Positions 8,678-18,157 of a stretch of DNA of 64,000 bases are shown in pieces. How positions within the stretch are numbered: position 1 is the first letter of the stretch; each line of letters opens with the position of its first letter. The notes beneath the pieces are model-generated. The model saw only the letters and a program-made list of their open reading frames with translations, did not search any database and was not told the DNA's origin. The position numbers and the translations under genes were made by a program. The stretch is from assembly GCA_036012125.1 (NCBI GenBank), contig DASCOS010000025.1, positions 62,001 through 126,000 of the forward strand, read 5' to 3'. The stretch is from Vicinamibacterales bacterium. Its GTDB lineage: Bacteria; Acidobacteriota; Vicinamibacteria; Vicinamibacterales; UBA823.

Positions 8678-9898
8678 CTATCGCTGGACGCGCTGCCGCT
8701 TTCCACTAGGCGTCCTAGCACGATATCTCACCAATTCTTCCGGCACCGAATGATCATTAGCAGCCCTAGCTTGGGCGAGCGTGGTCATCCTTGGAACGTC
8801 ACGTTGCCGCACGACTGGATCACCAAGCACTTTATAGTGCACATTCCGCCGTTTCGGAATAAAACCGGCGTTTTCAATATTTCTAACAATTTCTAACTCG
8901 TCCATACAGAAGGCGGCACCCGCAGCCCGGACAACGTTTTCTTCAATCATAACGCTGCCCATATCATTCGCACCGTATGACAAGCTGAGCTGTCCGACTT
9001 TGCCTCCTTGGGTGACCCAAGACGCCTGCATATTGTCAATGTTGTCAAGTACAAGCCTTGCCAAGGCTAAGGTGCGTAGGTAGTCCACTCCAGTTGCTTC
9101 CCTGCCACCACGCTCAGTATTTGACGGCTGGAAGCTCCAAGTGATGAATGCCGTGAACCCGCCAGTTTCGTCCTGAAGATCGCGTACGCGCATCAAATGC
9201 TCGATACGCTCATCTAAACTTTCGACCGTCCCGAACATCATCGTAACTGTGGTTCTTAGGCCCACACGGTGGGCCTCCCGCATTACACCTAACCATTCCC
9301 TGGTTGAAGCTTTGCTGTAGCAGTTTAGCTCCCGCCTTACCCGATCAACGAGGATCTCAGCGCCACCCCCGGGGATACTATCCAACCCGGCACTGGTAAG
9401 CCGTTCAATGATTGACGGTACGTCCAATTGGCAAAGACGCGAGAGGTGGATAATTTCTGGTGGCGACAATGCATGTAGTCGGAATGACGGATATCGCGTT
9501 TTGACTGCACGAAATAGATCTTCGTACCATTTAAGCGGAAGATCGGGATTATGCCCGCCCTGCAGTAGCAACTGTTCACCGCCGACTGCAATCGTCTCGT
9601 CGATCTTGGTAAACAATTCGTCAAAGCCGAGCACATAGCCTTCAGCAGACCCCACGGGTCGATAGAAAGCACAAAAATTGCACTTCGCCACACAGACATT
9701 GGTGTAGTTGACGTTTCGGTCGATGATATAGGTAACAATCCCAGATGGGTGACGACGAGCGCACGCCTCATCAGCCAGACAACCGAGCAGGTGGGTTGGT
9801 GCCTGTTCGTATAGGGTTAGAGCTTCCCTCCGGTTTAGGCGACCGCCATCACCCACTTTGCGAGCGATTTCGTCAACGGTCTGAGAGTTCACTGTCAC
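8678..9898 (-). CDS. mqnC: Cyclic dehypoxanthinyl futalosine synthase (radical SAM)
   Basis: A 406-residue radical SAM enzyme that cyclises dehypoxanthine futalosine in menaquinone synthesis. The [4Fe-4S] motif CVAKCNFC follows the family signature YIIDRNVNYTN. Further MqnC/CofH-family markers are LQGGHNPDLPLKWYED, HALSPPEI and GLDSIPGGGAEILVDRVR, with the C-terminal WVTQGGKVGQLSLSYGANDMG. YIIDRN-NYTNVC distinguishes it from MqnE, which usually has NRHINYTNVC or NPTNVC. It overlaps mqnA upstream by four bases (translational coupling). Confidence 0.95.
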   Translation of the reverse strand: MTVNSQTVDEIARKVGDGGRLNRREALTLYEQAPTHLLGCLADEACARRHPSGIVTYIIDRNVNYTNVCVAKCNFCAFYRPVGSAEGYVLGFDELFTKIDETIAVGGEQLLLQGGHNPDLPLKWYEDLFRAVKTRYPSFRLHALSPPEIIHLSRLCQLDVPSIIERLTSAGLDSIPGGGAEILVDRVRRELNCYSKASTREWLGVMREAHRVGLRTTVTMMFGTVESLDERIEHLMRVRDLQDETGGFTAFITWSFQPSNTERGGREATGVDYLRTLALARLVLDNIDNMQASWVTQGGKVGQLSLSYGANDMGSVMIEENVVRAAGAAFCMDELEIVRNIENAGFIPKRRNVHYKVLGDPVVRQRDVPRMTTLAQARAANDHSVPEELVRYRARTPSGKRQRVQR

Positions 9899-10689
9899 GG
9901 CTCGTAGTAATTCAGTGGCGGCAGTAATTGCACAACACGCTGGTCCTTCGCAGCTTCAAGGAATTTCTTGAGACCGGCACGCGCAGAGTCATCGAGGGTG
10001 AAACTAATATTGTCACGAAGGTAATCCACCGCTATCTCAACCTTTCCCTCATCCCCTTCACAGAACTTAGTTGCAATAGCGTCGCTAGCCTTCACACCAG
10101 CATCTCGTGCAGCAGTCAAGGCCGCGATGTCCCCAGATTCGACCACTCCAGGACGCCCAGCCCAAAAAGCCCATACGAATGGAAGATTCGTCATTGCTGT
10201 CCACTCTTCACCGAGATCAATCTTCTCAATGCCAAGTGCATCATGGTCGGTAAACAGCGCCGCATCGCCGATGAGAAGTGCAGCGTCACAACGCTTAAGC
10301 ATCGCCTTGATGTCTGGCTCTAGGGTCACAAACTTCGGTTCAATGTCAAACGACTGGGCACAAAGAACACGTAACAGCGCCACAGACGTACGGGAACTTC
10401 TATCAACGGCAATCGATCGCACCGCTGTAATTGGACGGCTAGCAAAGACGGCTACCGAAGCCACACGCCCTGTCGACGCGATCGCTACGTTAGGTACAAC
10501 GTGATAGTCAGGCCGCTGAGTAACTTCAATTGATGGTATCAAGCCAAGGTCTACACTCCCGTCGTGGAGAAGCGAGGCACATCTCGACGGCACGTCGAAG
10601 CGTAACGAGAATCTATTGGTCTGCTGATCGAGTCCGTGCACCAACGGCCGTGCGTTCAGATAGGACACCGCCCCCAGACGAATCATCAC
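9895..10689 (-). CDS. mqnA: Chorismate dehydratase
   Basis: A 264-residue periplasmic-binding-protein-fold enzyme that dehydrates chorismate to 3-enolpyruvylbenzoate, the first step of the futalosine pathway. The N-terminus RLGAVSYLNARPLVHGL, the SVDLGLIPSIE segment, the VASVAVFASRPI strand and LLIGDAALF near residue 140 are typical MqnA. It overlaps mqnC downstream and the MqnE-like gene upstream by four bases each, so the three are likely made together. Confidence 0.95.
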   Translation of the reverse strand: MMIRLGAVSYLNARPLVHGLDQQTNRFSLRFDVPSRCASLLHDGSVDLGLIPSIEVTQRPDYHVVPNVAIASTGRVASVAVFASRPITAVRSIAVDRSSRTSVALLRVLCAQSFDIEPKFVTLEPDIKAMLKRCDAALLIGDAALFTDHDALGIEKIDLGEEWTAMTNLPFVWAFWAGRPGVVESGDIAALTAARDAGVKASDAIATKFCEGDEGKVEIAVDYLRDNISFTLDDSARAGLKKFLEAAKDQRVVQLLPPLNYYEP

Positions 10690-11591
10690 ATAACTCTCTC
10701 AAAGCAGCCGTTTCTTTCAACAGGCACAAACGCCGCGGCGCGAATATTCTGCCGGACTTCCTCCAACGATGTTCTTCGCGAACCCAAATCAACAGCATCA
10801 ACGGCAGGCACAGCGTCGATGTCATCGGCACCGAAAGTCAGAGCTACCTGAGCCAACTTCGGTCCGTGCAATGTCCAGTCGACCTGAATCGAGCCAATAT
10901 TGTCAACCAGTAAACGCGCTAGCGCAACCTGCCGAACATCGTCGTACCCAGTTGGTGGCGGCGCACCGGAGTCGCTCACTACATCAGCACGGGGTAGCGG
11001 AGCAAAAGCCCACACTCCGTTCGCCGGTAGCATCCAGCCAGCCACGGCCTTCACAAATCCGATCCTTTTATCACCGAGAGCCTCATGAATTGTAACGCGA
11101 GAAATCGCTAAACCTGCATCCACAACAGTGCTGATAACGGACTCGGGCTCAGGTGTACGGTCCACAACGAGCTCCGAGATGGCCGCCAGTCCTACCTCGA
11201 GTAGCTCATCCAATAAGTTTCTAAACAAAGCCATATCACCATTGGACATTTCCAAGAGATCATGAACAGCGTATCCCGTAACAGGTCTACCGGCCTCGGC
11301 AGCTAGTCGGACTGCCGATACCATCACTTCCGGAGAATCCGGAACACCGATGATCCGAAGCTCCATCGCCTCTCCTCTTAACTCCGGAGAAACCGATCCC
11401 TGCACAGGCACTTCAGCCACACGAACGAAAGTCGTAGAGTCCCCGTGTCGAGACCGTCGTACATCGTCAGCAAGCATGCCAAGAGAAAGTAAGTCGGTAT
11501 TCAAGGTGAGGTTTTCCACCTGACCATCACTAAGTTGGCCACCTTCTGTCAACGTCGCGCGAAGGTCATCCAATGCCGCTTCATTAGACAT
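10686..11591 (-). CDS. MqnE-like protein lacking the radical SAM cysteine motif
   Basis: A 301-residue protein whose ends match aminofutalosine synthase (MqnE). Near residue 35 it has LLSLGMLADDVRRSRHGD, and near residue 215 onward TGYDDVRQVALARLLVDNI, GPKLAQVALTFGADDID and the C-terminal AAFVPVERNG. Where MqnE has the CxxxCxxC cluster for the [4Fe-4S] centre and SAM, this protein has only FVRVAEVPVQGS; the single cysteine in the whole protein is near the C-terminus. The glycine-rich GLDSxPGGGAE region is also changed (VGLAAISELV). The frame is open throughout and coupled to mqnA, so it looks like an intact, expressed gene rather than a pseudogene. It cannot do radical SAM chemistry as known; a scaffold or partner role for MqnC is conceivable. 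Confidence 0.75.
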   Translation of the reverse strand: MSNEAALDDLRATLTEGGQLSDGQVENLTLNTDLLSLGMLADDVRRSRHGDSTTFVRVAEVPVQGSVSPELRGEAMELRIIGVPDSPEVMVSAVRLAAEAGRPVTGYAVHDLLEMSNGDMALFRNLLDELLEVGLAAISELVVDRTPEPESVISTVVDAGLAISRVTIHEALGDKRIGFVKAVAGWMLPANGVWAFAPLPRADVVSDSGAPPPTGYDDVRQVALARLLVDNIGSIQVDWTLHGPKLAQVALTFGADDIDAVPAVDAVDLGSRRTSLEEVRQNIRAAAFVPVERNGCFERVM

Positions 11592-12543
11592 AATCAGTGA
11601 TCCGCTTTGTGATTTGCTCGGCGAGCGCTAGGGCGCGCCGTCCTTCCGCTCCTGATACAGCCGGATTTCGTTTATCACGCACCGCAAGCACGAAATCAGT
11701 GAGCTCACGCTCAAGCGGCTCCCCGCCCGTTACCTCGATTGGACCACCCTCGATTGTAGACTCTCCTTCTTCGTCAACCAAAAGACGCCAATGCTCAGCC
11801 TGTTGCTTAACATAATCCACTGACAAATAAGAACCTGACTGAAAGAACCTGATCTTTCGCACACGTTCTCGGCTGATACGACTTGCGGTTAAGTTTACAA
11901 CGCAACCGGACTCAAACCGGATTCGCGCGTTCGCAATGTCAATGCGATCACTCAGAATCGGTACGCCGACCGCCTCGATGGATACTACGTCAGAGTTAAG
12001 CACGTTGAGAATAACGTCAAGATCGTGAATCATGACATCGAATACGACATCGATATCCAAGCTCCGTGACGTGTGAGCACCAAGCCTATGGACCTCGATA
12101 AACCTCGGCTTGTCGACTAGCGGTAAAGTCGTTGTCAACGCCGGGTTGAAGCGCTCGGTGTGGCCAACCGTAAGGCACGTACCAGAATGCTCCGCTAAGG
12201 CTAGCATCTCGTCGGCCTCGGCGAGGTTACTCGCCATCGGCTTCTCAACGAGCACCGGAATGCCAGCGTTAAGAAGTGGCCTGGCAACCTCCAAGTGGTT
12301 CTTTGTGGGAACCGCCACGATCACAGCATCCACACGGCCCTTAAGTGCTGCAACGTCGGTCTCAGCCTTCGCTGAGGTCCCGCGAGCGGCTCTAATCGCA
12401 CTACCCTCATCGATGTCAACAGTGGCGACGAGTTCAGCGCCTGCTAGGGACGACAGAATACGGGCGTGTTGACTTCCTACGTGACCGACGCCGACAACTG
12501 CAACACGGAGTGAATGCTCTGTCACCGTGGCTACCCGGGGCAT
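11584..12543 (-). CDS. Gfo/Idh/MocA-family oxidoreductase in the lipid A cluster
   Basis: A 319-residue NAD(P)-dependent oxidoreductase. The Rossmann segment [17 protein letters not shown], the EKPMA motif near residue 98, VGHTERFNP and the [11 protein letters not shown] active-site helix are standard for this family. It overlaps lpxI by 13 bases and is followed by the mqn genes. One candidate function is GnnA-like oxidation of UDP-GlcNAc at C3, the first step to UDP-GlcNAc3N for lipid A with extra amide-linked chains. However, the partner aminotransferase gnnB is not in the window. The substrate therefore remains open. Confidence 0.8.
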   Translation of the reverse strand: MPRVATVTEHSLRVAVVGVGHVGSQHARILSSLAGAELVATVDIDEGSAIRAARGTSAKAETDVAALKGRVDAVIVAVPTKNHLEVARPLLNAGIPVLVEKPMASNLAEADEMLALAEHSGTCLTVGHTERFNPALTTTLPLVDKPRFIEVHRLGAHTSRSLDIDVVFDVMIHDLDVILNVLNSDVVSIEAVGVPILSDRIDIANARIRFESGCVVNLTASRISRERVRKIRFFQSGSYLSVDYVKQQAEHWRLLVDEEGESTIEGGPIEVTGGEPLERELTDFVLAVRDKRNPAVSGAEGRRALALAEQITKRITDYV

Positions 12544-13388
12544 TCAATTATTCGTCCGACGACTGATAGTCCTGCCTCATCAGCCGCTTGCACGAACGCG
12601 TCGCCATCTACTATCAAAGTTCTACCCGCATCGATTGACAGTGCCGACGCACCAGCATCTCGCATCGCCTCAATAGTCGGTACCCCGACGACTGGTACAT
12701 CGAACCGCATATCCTGATTCGGCTTTGCCACTTTCACAATACGGGTGCCAGGTCCCGCAAGCCGACCGGCTCGCCCAATGACCTTGTCCGTCCCTTCCAT
12801 CGCCTCGACCGCGACTATGGTCCTATCTTTCACAACGACGGTTTGGCCAATATCAAGACCAGCAACGGTATCGGCTATCCGGTAACCGAACTCAAAATCG
12901 GCCAATTCATCAATCGTTGGTTCTCTGCGTGTCAACGTGCCAGACTTGGCTAGCAAGGACTCAAGAAAGGCTGTTGATTCAATTAACGTGATGCCGTGCT
13001 CTCCAAGGACATCCGCAATCGCCGATAGTAAAGCGTCGGTGGACTGCACCTGAAGCCGTTTCAACACCAACAGTAAAGTTGAATCCGGTATTAGGCCAGA
13101 AAACAACTTGGAGTGTTTCACCTGACCGGCCATTACAGCCTCGCTAACACCAGACTTTTTTAGTAATGAGATGCATCTCCCCAGTTGGCCTAGCGATACC
13201 CAATGGACAACAGCCTCCGGAACACCCTCCGCAGCTTGCTCAATACTGCGATCAGCCTCTTCCTGGATCGCCACAATGGTAACGTTTCGACCAAGTTGGC
13301 GTGCCCCATCGAGCACTAGGAATGGAAACCGGCCGTTGCCTGCAATGACACCGATGGGTGGAGTCTCGGAGACTGTGCGGCTAATCAT
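12531..13388 (-). CDS. lpxI: UDP-2,3-diacylglucosamine pyrophosphatase LpxI (DUF1009)
   Basis: A 285-residue protein of the LpxI family, which hydrolyses UDP-2,3-diacylglucosamine to lipid X in lipid A synthesis in place of LpxH. Family features include the N-terminal [19 protein letters not shown], the central [16 protein letters not shown] with [10 protein letters not shown] before it, and the C-terminal catalytic domain with [20 protein letters not shown] and the [14 protein letters not shown] segment. It lies between the fabZ-lpxA fusion (8-base overlap) and the oxidoreductase gene, as expected for a lipid A operon. Confidence 0.93.
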   Translation of the reverse strand: MISRTVSETPPIGVIAGNGRFPFLVLDGARQLGRNVTIVAIQEEADRSIEQAAEGVPEAVVHWVSLGQLGRCISLLKKSGVSEAVMAGQVKHSKLFSGLIPDSTLLLVLKRLQVQSTDALLSAIADVLGEHGITLIESTAFLESLLAKSGTLTRREPTIDELADFEFGYRIADTVAGLDIGQTVVVKDRTIVAVEAMEGTDKVIGRAGRLAGPGTRIVKVAKPNQDMRFDVPVVGVPTIEAMRDAGASALSIDAGRTLIVDGDAFVQAADEAGLSVVGRIIECPG

Positions 13389-14655
13389 CTACGATCAATT
13401 CGTCAAGACGTCGACCAGGCCTACGTAAGCCAACACCACGTTCCGACGACCGGATGAAATTCACGAGATAGTCAACCTCGGCACAGAGTAGCGTCTTGTC
13501 AGCTTGAATTCTTTCTAGCGCCTGGCTGGTATTGAGTTTCGACTGGAGGAGGTAACGGTACACGCGTTTAAGCTGGGTGATCACGCCGGGTGAAAAGCCT
13601 CTCCGCACCAGACCAATCGTGTTGACTCCATAAACCCGAGCACGGTTACCAACTGTTCGCGCATAAGGCAAGGCGTCACGGGTAACGACTGAAAACCCAC
13701 CTACAAATGCGTGTTCACCAACTCGGCAGAATTGGTGGACGCCAGATAGAGCACTGATCGTCGCATAATCCTCAACCGACACATGTCCACCAAGCGTGGC
13801 ACCGTTGCCGAAAATCGTATGGTTGCCGACTGTACAGTCGTGAGCAACGTGCGCATACGCCATAAAGAGGTTATCGTTACCGATCCTCGTAGTACCCCCG
13901 CCACCTTCAGTGCCCCGATGGACCGTAACAAATTCTCGGAAGACGTTTCGTTGACCAATTACCAGACGACTCTGTTCCCCATGAAATTTAAGATCCTGTG
14001 GAATTAACCCGATGGAAGCACAGGGAAACACCTTCGTATCGTCGCCGATCTCGGTCATGCCATCGACTACAGCCGAAGCATCTATATGACAACGCCGCCC
14101 CAGTTTGACGTGCTCGCCAATGATCGCGTGAGATCCGATGACGCTACCAGCGCCAATCTCCGCGCCAGGGGCCACAAGGGCCGTGGGATCAATCTCAATA
14201 TCAACCTCTTTTACGCCAAGTAAAAGGGTTGCAGCGGCAACGGGCTGATTTTCAACGTCCGCCAGGCAATCAACTTCAGTTAATTCGCCAGCCGATCTAC
14301 GAAGCTTCACCTCGAGACGCAGGCGATCACCTGGTACAACCTGCCGACGAAACTTCGCCTGGTCTACACCTCTAAGAAAAGTTCGCTGAGTAGCACGATC
14401 GGGGTCTTGTAATACTAGAATCGCCGCAACCTGTGTGAACGCCTCGATCATAAGCACGCCTGGCATCAAGGGCATACCAGGAAAGTGCCCTTGAAAGAAT
14501 TCTTCGTTGAATGTGACGTTCTTGATCGCGGTGATTGAGCGGCCAGGCTCATGGTCGACAACCGAATCGACAAGGAAAGAGGGATACCGGTAACTGAGCT
14601 TATCGAGCGTTTCCGGAATGTTGATAGGCACGGAGGCTTCGGAACACGCGGCCAC
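13381..14655 (-). CDS. fabZ-lpxA: FabZ-LpxA fusion: (3R)-hydroxyacyl-ACP dehydratase + UDP-GlcNAc O-acyltransferase
   Basis: A single uninterrupted 424-residue frame holds two enzymes. Residues about 10-150 are Fab[19 protein letters not shown], the catalytic-histidine segment [15 protein letters not shown] and the glutamate helix MIEAFTQ. Residues about 158-424 are LpxA: left-handed beta-helix hexapeptide repeats, [17 protein letters not shown], the catalytic-histidine segment [14 protein letters not shown] and the C-terminal helical part [18 protein letters not shown]. FabZ and LpxA compete for, or share, the 3-hydroxyacyl-ACP pool, so fusion makes metabolic sense. The start is GTG at 14655. 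lpxD, usually between skp and fabZ, is absent here. Confidence 0.9.
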   Translation of the reverse strand: MAACSEASVPINIPETLDKLSYRYPSFLVDSVVDHEPGRSITAIKNVTFNEEFFQGHFPGMPLMPGVLMIEAFTQVAAILVLQDPDRATQRTFLRGVDQAKFRRQVVPGDRLRLEVKLRRSAGELTEVDCLADVENQPVAAATLLLGVKEVDIEIDPTALVAPGAEIGAGSVIGSHAIIGEHVKLGRRCHIDASAVVDGMTEIGDDTKVFPCASIGLIPQDLKFHGEQSRLVIGQRNVFREFVTVHRGTEGGGGTTRIGNDNLFMAYAHVAHDCTVGNHTIFGNGATLGGHVSVEDYATISALSGVHQFCRVGEHAFVGGFSVVTRDALPYARTVGNRARVYGVNTIGLVRRGFSPGVITQLKRVYRYLLQSKLNTSQALERIQADKTLLCAEVDYLVNFIRSSERGVGLRRPGRRLDELIVDD

Positions 14656-14735
14656 GACGCCGCCCTACGCGAACCAGCAAGCAGCGTCCAAGGTGCGGTC
14701 CGCTAGTCACATTGCGGCGAACGGGAGCGTTACGG

Positions 14736-15311
14736 TTATGGCTGGTCGTCGCCCCCTGACGCTGTATGCGCAGCGTCGAATCGAGCAATCACATCAGCAG
14801 TGATGTTGAGCCCTGGTAAGGTCCAGACCACCCCAGAATCGGTTACGCTGAATACAATATGCAACTGCTTCTCAGCAGCTATTTCTCCAATAATCGGCAT
14901 TAGGCTATCTTGAAAATCAATCTGTAATTCTTCTGTCAGGGTTTGTACTTCGACCTGGGCGTCCTCGGTAGCACGTTGGATATCAATCTGCAACCGTCCG
15001 ATGTCGCGCTGAAGTTGCGCGGCCGCAGTCTCACTCATCACTGTACCGCCCTGTTCGAGCTTCTCTTGAGTAGCCTGGAGTTCTGTGTTCATCGCGTTGA
15101 TTTCGGCAATCTTCTCCTCATTGAGCGCCTGCACTTGTCCAGCAAGTTCTTGTCCACTGGCTGATTCGGCAGCGATCTGTGGCACATTGACCCAAGCTAT
15201 GGGAGCCCCCTCCGGGAGCGCTACCTGCGCCTCTTGCCCAGCTGCCCAAACCTGACCGGTTCCCAGGCCCAGCACAAACACGGACATCGCGACAACACAC
15301 GATACTTTCAT
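14736..15311 (-). CDS. skp: OmpH/Skp-family periplasmic chaperone
   Basis: A protein of about 191 residues from an ATG at 15311, chosen because it gives a clean signal peptide (MKVSCVVAMSVFVLGLGTG then QVWA) and has an AAGGGGAAG ribosome binding site; an upstream start at 15350 would add 13 residues. After the signal comes the OmpH-type core: IAWVNVPQIAAESASGQ, a long charged coiled coil (EKIAEINAMNTELQATQEKL ...) and the C-terminal QLHIVFSVTDSGVVW strand. Skp shuttles unfolded outer-membrane proteins to the Bam complex, and bamA is directly upstream. Confidence 0.88.
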   Translation of the reverse strand: MKVSCVVAMSVFVLGLGTGQVWAAGQEAQVALPEGAPIAWVNVPQIAAESASGQELAGQVQALNEEKIAEINAMNTELQATQEKLEQGGTVMSETAAAQLQRDIGRLQIDIQRATEDAQVEVQTLTEELQIDFQDSLMPIIGEIAAEKQLHIVFSVTDSGVVWTLPGLNITADVIARFDAAHTASGGDDQP

Positions 15312-15471
15312 CGACTGCTTCCCCTTCAGAAATCCGAGCATCAAAACCAACTCATACTCTTAACCGTGACCAAGCACTTCCGCTAGGCCAGCCATCACAC
15401 CAGAACAGCGCCCCATTCTACACCGTTACGACCATTATTTTCGCTTCTACGCATTCAACTCAACCCCATCC

Positions 15472-18075
15472 CTAAAACGGAGCGCCCACAGCGAACCGAA
15501 AATTGAACCGTCCTTCTGGCCTGAAATTATTATCGAGAACACCTGTACGCTGCGGGTTATAAGCAAAAATCAACCGCATCGGCACGTTCATGACGGGCAT
15601 GAGAAACCGCACTTCAGCCCCGGTCGACGTCTTAAAATCATCATAGTTAAAATTCACACCAGTTTCCTGGACCTGCCCAGTGTCGTAGAACAGAACCAAA
15701 CGCACAGGCTGCGCCAATGTAATCATATATTCGGCACTGAGGAGTACACTCTTGGTGCCACCGAGCACGAGCCCTGACGCCTCGTCACGCGGCCCAACGG
15801 TGCGAAGGTCAAATCCACGAATACTATACTCACCGCCAAGATAAATCCGTTCAAAAAGCGGGATGTAGGTCGTGTCGGAATACGGCCTGATGTACTGTGT
15901 ATCGAGCCGAAAACCAAACGATGTTGCCGGGGTGTGCGGAACATAAAAGATAGTTTCGAGGCGCGGCCGATAAAACTTGGTATTGCCACCAGGACCCGCA
16001 AACTCAAGCGAGGTAGTGATGCGTTTACCAGCGCTCGGAAAAATTGGGTGGTCGATCGTATTGTGAATTATGCCCGGAACCCACTTGCTGACAGTGCGGG
16101 CACCATCCGTTCCAAGAAGCAACGAATCCGTCAGATATGGATTGTACTGTAGTAGTCTCGGATTGTTGAAGGCCGGAGCGAGATCGCTAACCTTTGTTTG
16201 CTCGTAGGCATATCCAAACGACATCCGTGTGAACATCGCAATCGGTTTACTGACGTTGAAGTTCGCCCCCAGTGAGCTCTGTGTGAACTGCCCAATCCAA
16301 TTCAGCTTCGTCTTAAACACACTGAATCCGGCGGCGATGTTGCGGTCAAACAGGAACGGCTCAGTGAACCCGATCATATAATTTTTTGACCATTCACCAT
16401 GCTGCAATGAGAAGTTCACTGCCTCACCGCGGCCGATAAAGTTCGAGGTGCCGAACGACAGCTGCCCGAAGAAACCATCCCATTCGGAGTAACCCATGCC
16501 AAAACTGATTTGGTTGCGATTCTCTTCCTCCAAAGGGATGCTTAGGTTGACTTCGTTATCTTTTCCCTCAGTCTTCTCAACGTCAACGGCATCCTCCTCA
16601 AGCGGTATGAAATAACCGAGTTGATTTAACCGACGGACGCTTATCTTGAGCATTTCGGTATTGAACACTCCGCCCTCAAATACTCGAAGTTCGCGTCGAA
16701 CCACTTTGTCCCTCGTCGTTGTGTTACCCGAGAAGTCAATCCGCCCAACAAAGTACTGCTCACCTTCTTCTGCTCGAATCGTTACGTCCACAATCGGCGG
16801 GGCGTCAATACGTCGGACATTGCCATCATCTTCCACAACCTGGTCGCGAGGGGAAAGGTCCGGGAAGGCCACAAACTCCATGTAACCGGAGGAGCCATAC
16901 ATCATTTGCGCTCGTTCAATCCCGTCTCGGATCACCTTTTCGTTGTAATAATCCCCTTCCTCGATCTCGAACTGGCGTCGGACTGCGTCAAGGCGCATAA
17001 TCTCCACGCCTTCAAACGTCATTTCTCCGAGCCGATATCGAATCCCCTCTGAGATAGGAATCCGCATCTTCACGTACCGCTTTTTGCCGTCTACAGAATC
17101 CTCAAGGGTAGTCAATTCTGGTCGACCAACCTGGGCCCGCACATAACCAAGTCTCCTGTAATGCTGAATGATCCCGTCCGCATCCTCAGCAAAACGGTGC
17201 TCCTTAAAGGTCCCGCGTCTGAAGAAAAAGTTTAGCGGCCAGATTTTGACCGGCTCTTTATTTGCCTTCATCTGGCCTCGCAACACGCGGTCACTTTGCT
17301 CTTCGTTGCCTGCAAATTCGATCTCTCTGATGCGTGTTTCTGGACCATCCTCGATATTAAAAGTAAGACGCACCCGCTTCGGTCCTCCAGCAACGGCTTC
17401 AATGGTGTGAGTGACTACAGGATTGTGATGACCCTCTTCGGCAAGCATCACCTGCAGAATTGTCTTAGCTTTCTTGATTAATCCGGTGTCGATGAAGGTA
17501 TCAAGTTGAATCGCAGTCTCAGCTTGTACCAACATTTCTTCAATCTTCGTGCGGTCGAGTTGATCAGAACCGTTGAATTCAACAATGCGAACCCGTTCAC
17601 GCTCTTCCATGTTGTAGACGATGTTCCGGCCCACCACGCCATTGGGATAGGGTTCGTCGTTATACTCAATAGTTAGGTCGTCGAGGAATCCTGTCGCCCA
17701 CAAATTGCGGAAGTCATCAAGCACCCGTTCCTCGTCATATTCCAACCACACATGTTCAGACGGACGACTCGGGCGTGTCTCGATATAGTACAGGTAAGTG
17801 GACGGCTCAATAGAGGGCACATTCCCCTGCGCTGGGAAGGCAATCTGAATCGTCCGCACAACAGGCACTGACCCAGTCGGCGGCATTGCTTCAGACTGTT
17901 GTGTCTCCGCCGCTGGTGGTAAAATCATCGCTACCGGCTCAGCCAGAACTGCCATAGGACACGTGCCGATGACCAGGACGACTGCAATCCTCCAGACCAA
18001 CACCGTCCTCACCGCCGCCTGAACAATCCCTTCTAATCTTCTAGTCACAACAACCCGCATAGGTCGTTTCCCCAA
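15472..18075 (-). CDS. bamA: Outer membrane protein assembly factor BamA
   Basis: An 867-residue Omp85-family protein. After a signal peptide (IAVVLVIGTCPMAVLAEPVA, residues about 29-48) come POTRA repeats, recognisable from segments such as RVRIVEFNGSDQLDRTKIEE, TRIREIEFAGNEEQSDRVLR and YFVGRIDFSGNTTTRDKVVR. These are followed by the 16-stranded barrel with ERIYLGGEYSIRGFD (the conserved RGF motif of loop 6) and the C-terminal NFRFAVGAPF ending in phenylalanine. BamA inserts beta-barrel proteins into the outer membrane. It heads the skp-fabZ/lpxA-lpxI stretch; the 160-base gap downstream to skp may hold an internal promoter. Confidence 0.95.
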   Translation of the reverse strand: MGKRPMRVVVTRRLEGIVQAAVRTVLVWRIAVVLVIGTCPMAVLAEPVAMILPPAAETQQSEAMPPTGSVPVVRTIQIAFPAQGNVPSIEPSTYLYYIETRPSRPSEHVWLEYDEERVLDDFRNLWATGFLDDLTIEYNDEPYPNGVVGRNIVYNMEERERVRIVEFNGSDQLDRTKIEEMLVQAETAIQLDTFIDTGLIKKAKTILQVMLAEEGHHNPVVTHTIEAVAGGPKRVRLTFNIEDGPETRIREIEFAGNEEQSDRVLRGQMKANKEPVKIWPLNFFFRRGTFKEHRFAEDADGIIQHYRRLGYVRAQVGRPELTTLEDSVDGKKRYVKMRIPISEGIRYRLGEMTFEGVEIMRLDAVRRQFEIEEGDYYNEKVIRDGIERAQMMYGSSGYMEFVAFPDLSPRDQVVEDDGNVRRIDAPPIVDVTIRAEEGEQYFVGRIDFSGNTTTRDKVVRRELRVFEGGVFNTEMLKISVRRLNQLGYFIPLEEDAVDVEKTEGKDNEVNLSIPLEEENRNQISFGMGYSEWDGFFGQLSFGTSNFIGRGEAVNFSLQHGEWSKNYMIGFTEPFLFDRNIAAGFSVFKTKLNWIGQFTQSSLGANFNVSKPIAMFTRMSFGYAYEQTKVSDLAPAFNNPRLLQYNPYLTDSLLLGTDGARTVSKWVPGIIHNTIDHPIFPSAGKRITTSLEFAGPGGNTKFYRPRLETIFYVPHTPATSFGFRLDTQYIRPYSDTTYIPLFERIYLGGEYSIRGFDLRTVGPRDEASGLVLGGTKSVLLSAEYMITLAQPVRLVLFYDTGQVQETGVNFNYDDFKTSTGAEVRFLMPVMNVPMRLIFAYNPQRTGVLDNNFRPEGRFNFRFAVGAPF

Positions 18076-18157
18076 CCCCTCTCACGCATCGCTCTTGGAA
18101 AAGAACTGGCGCCACCATTTCTGCCTCGAACTTGAATCGCCTCTCCCTTTGGAGAAC

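Noticed and set aside
10686-11591. MqnE gene disrupted by a frameshift
   Set aside because: The frame is open end to end, overlaps both neighbours tightly, and I saw no cysteine cluster in the alternative frames.
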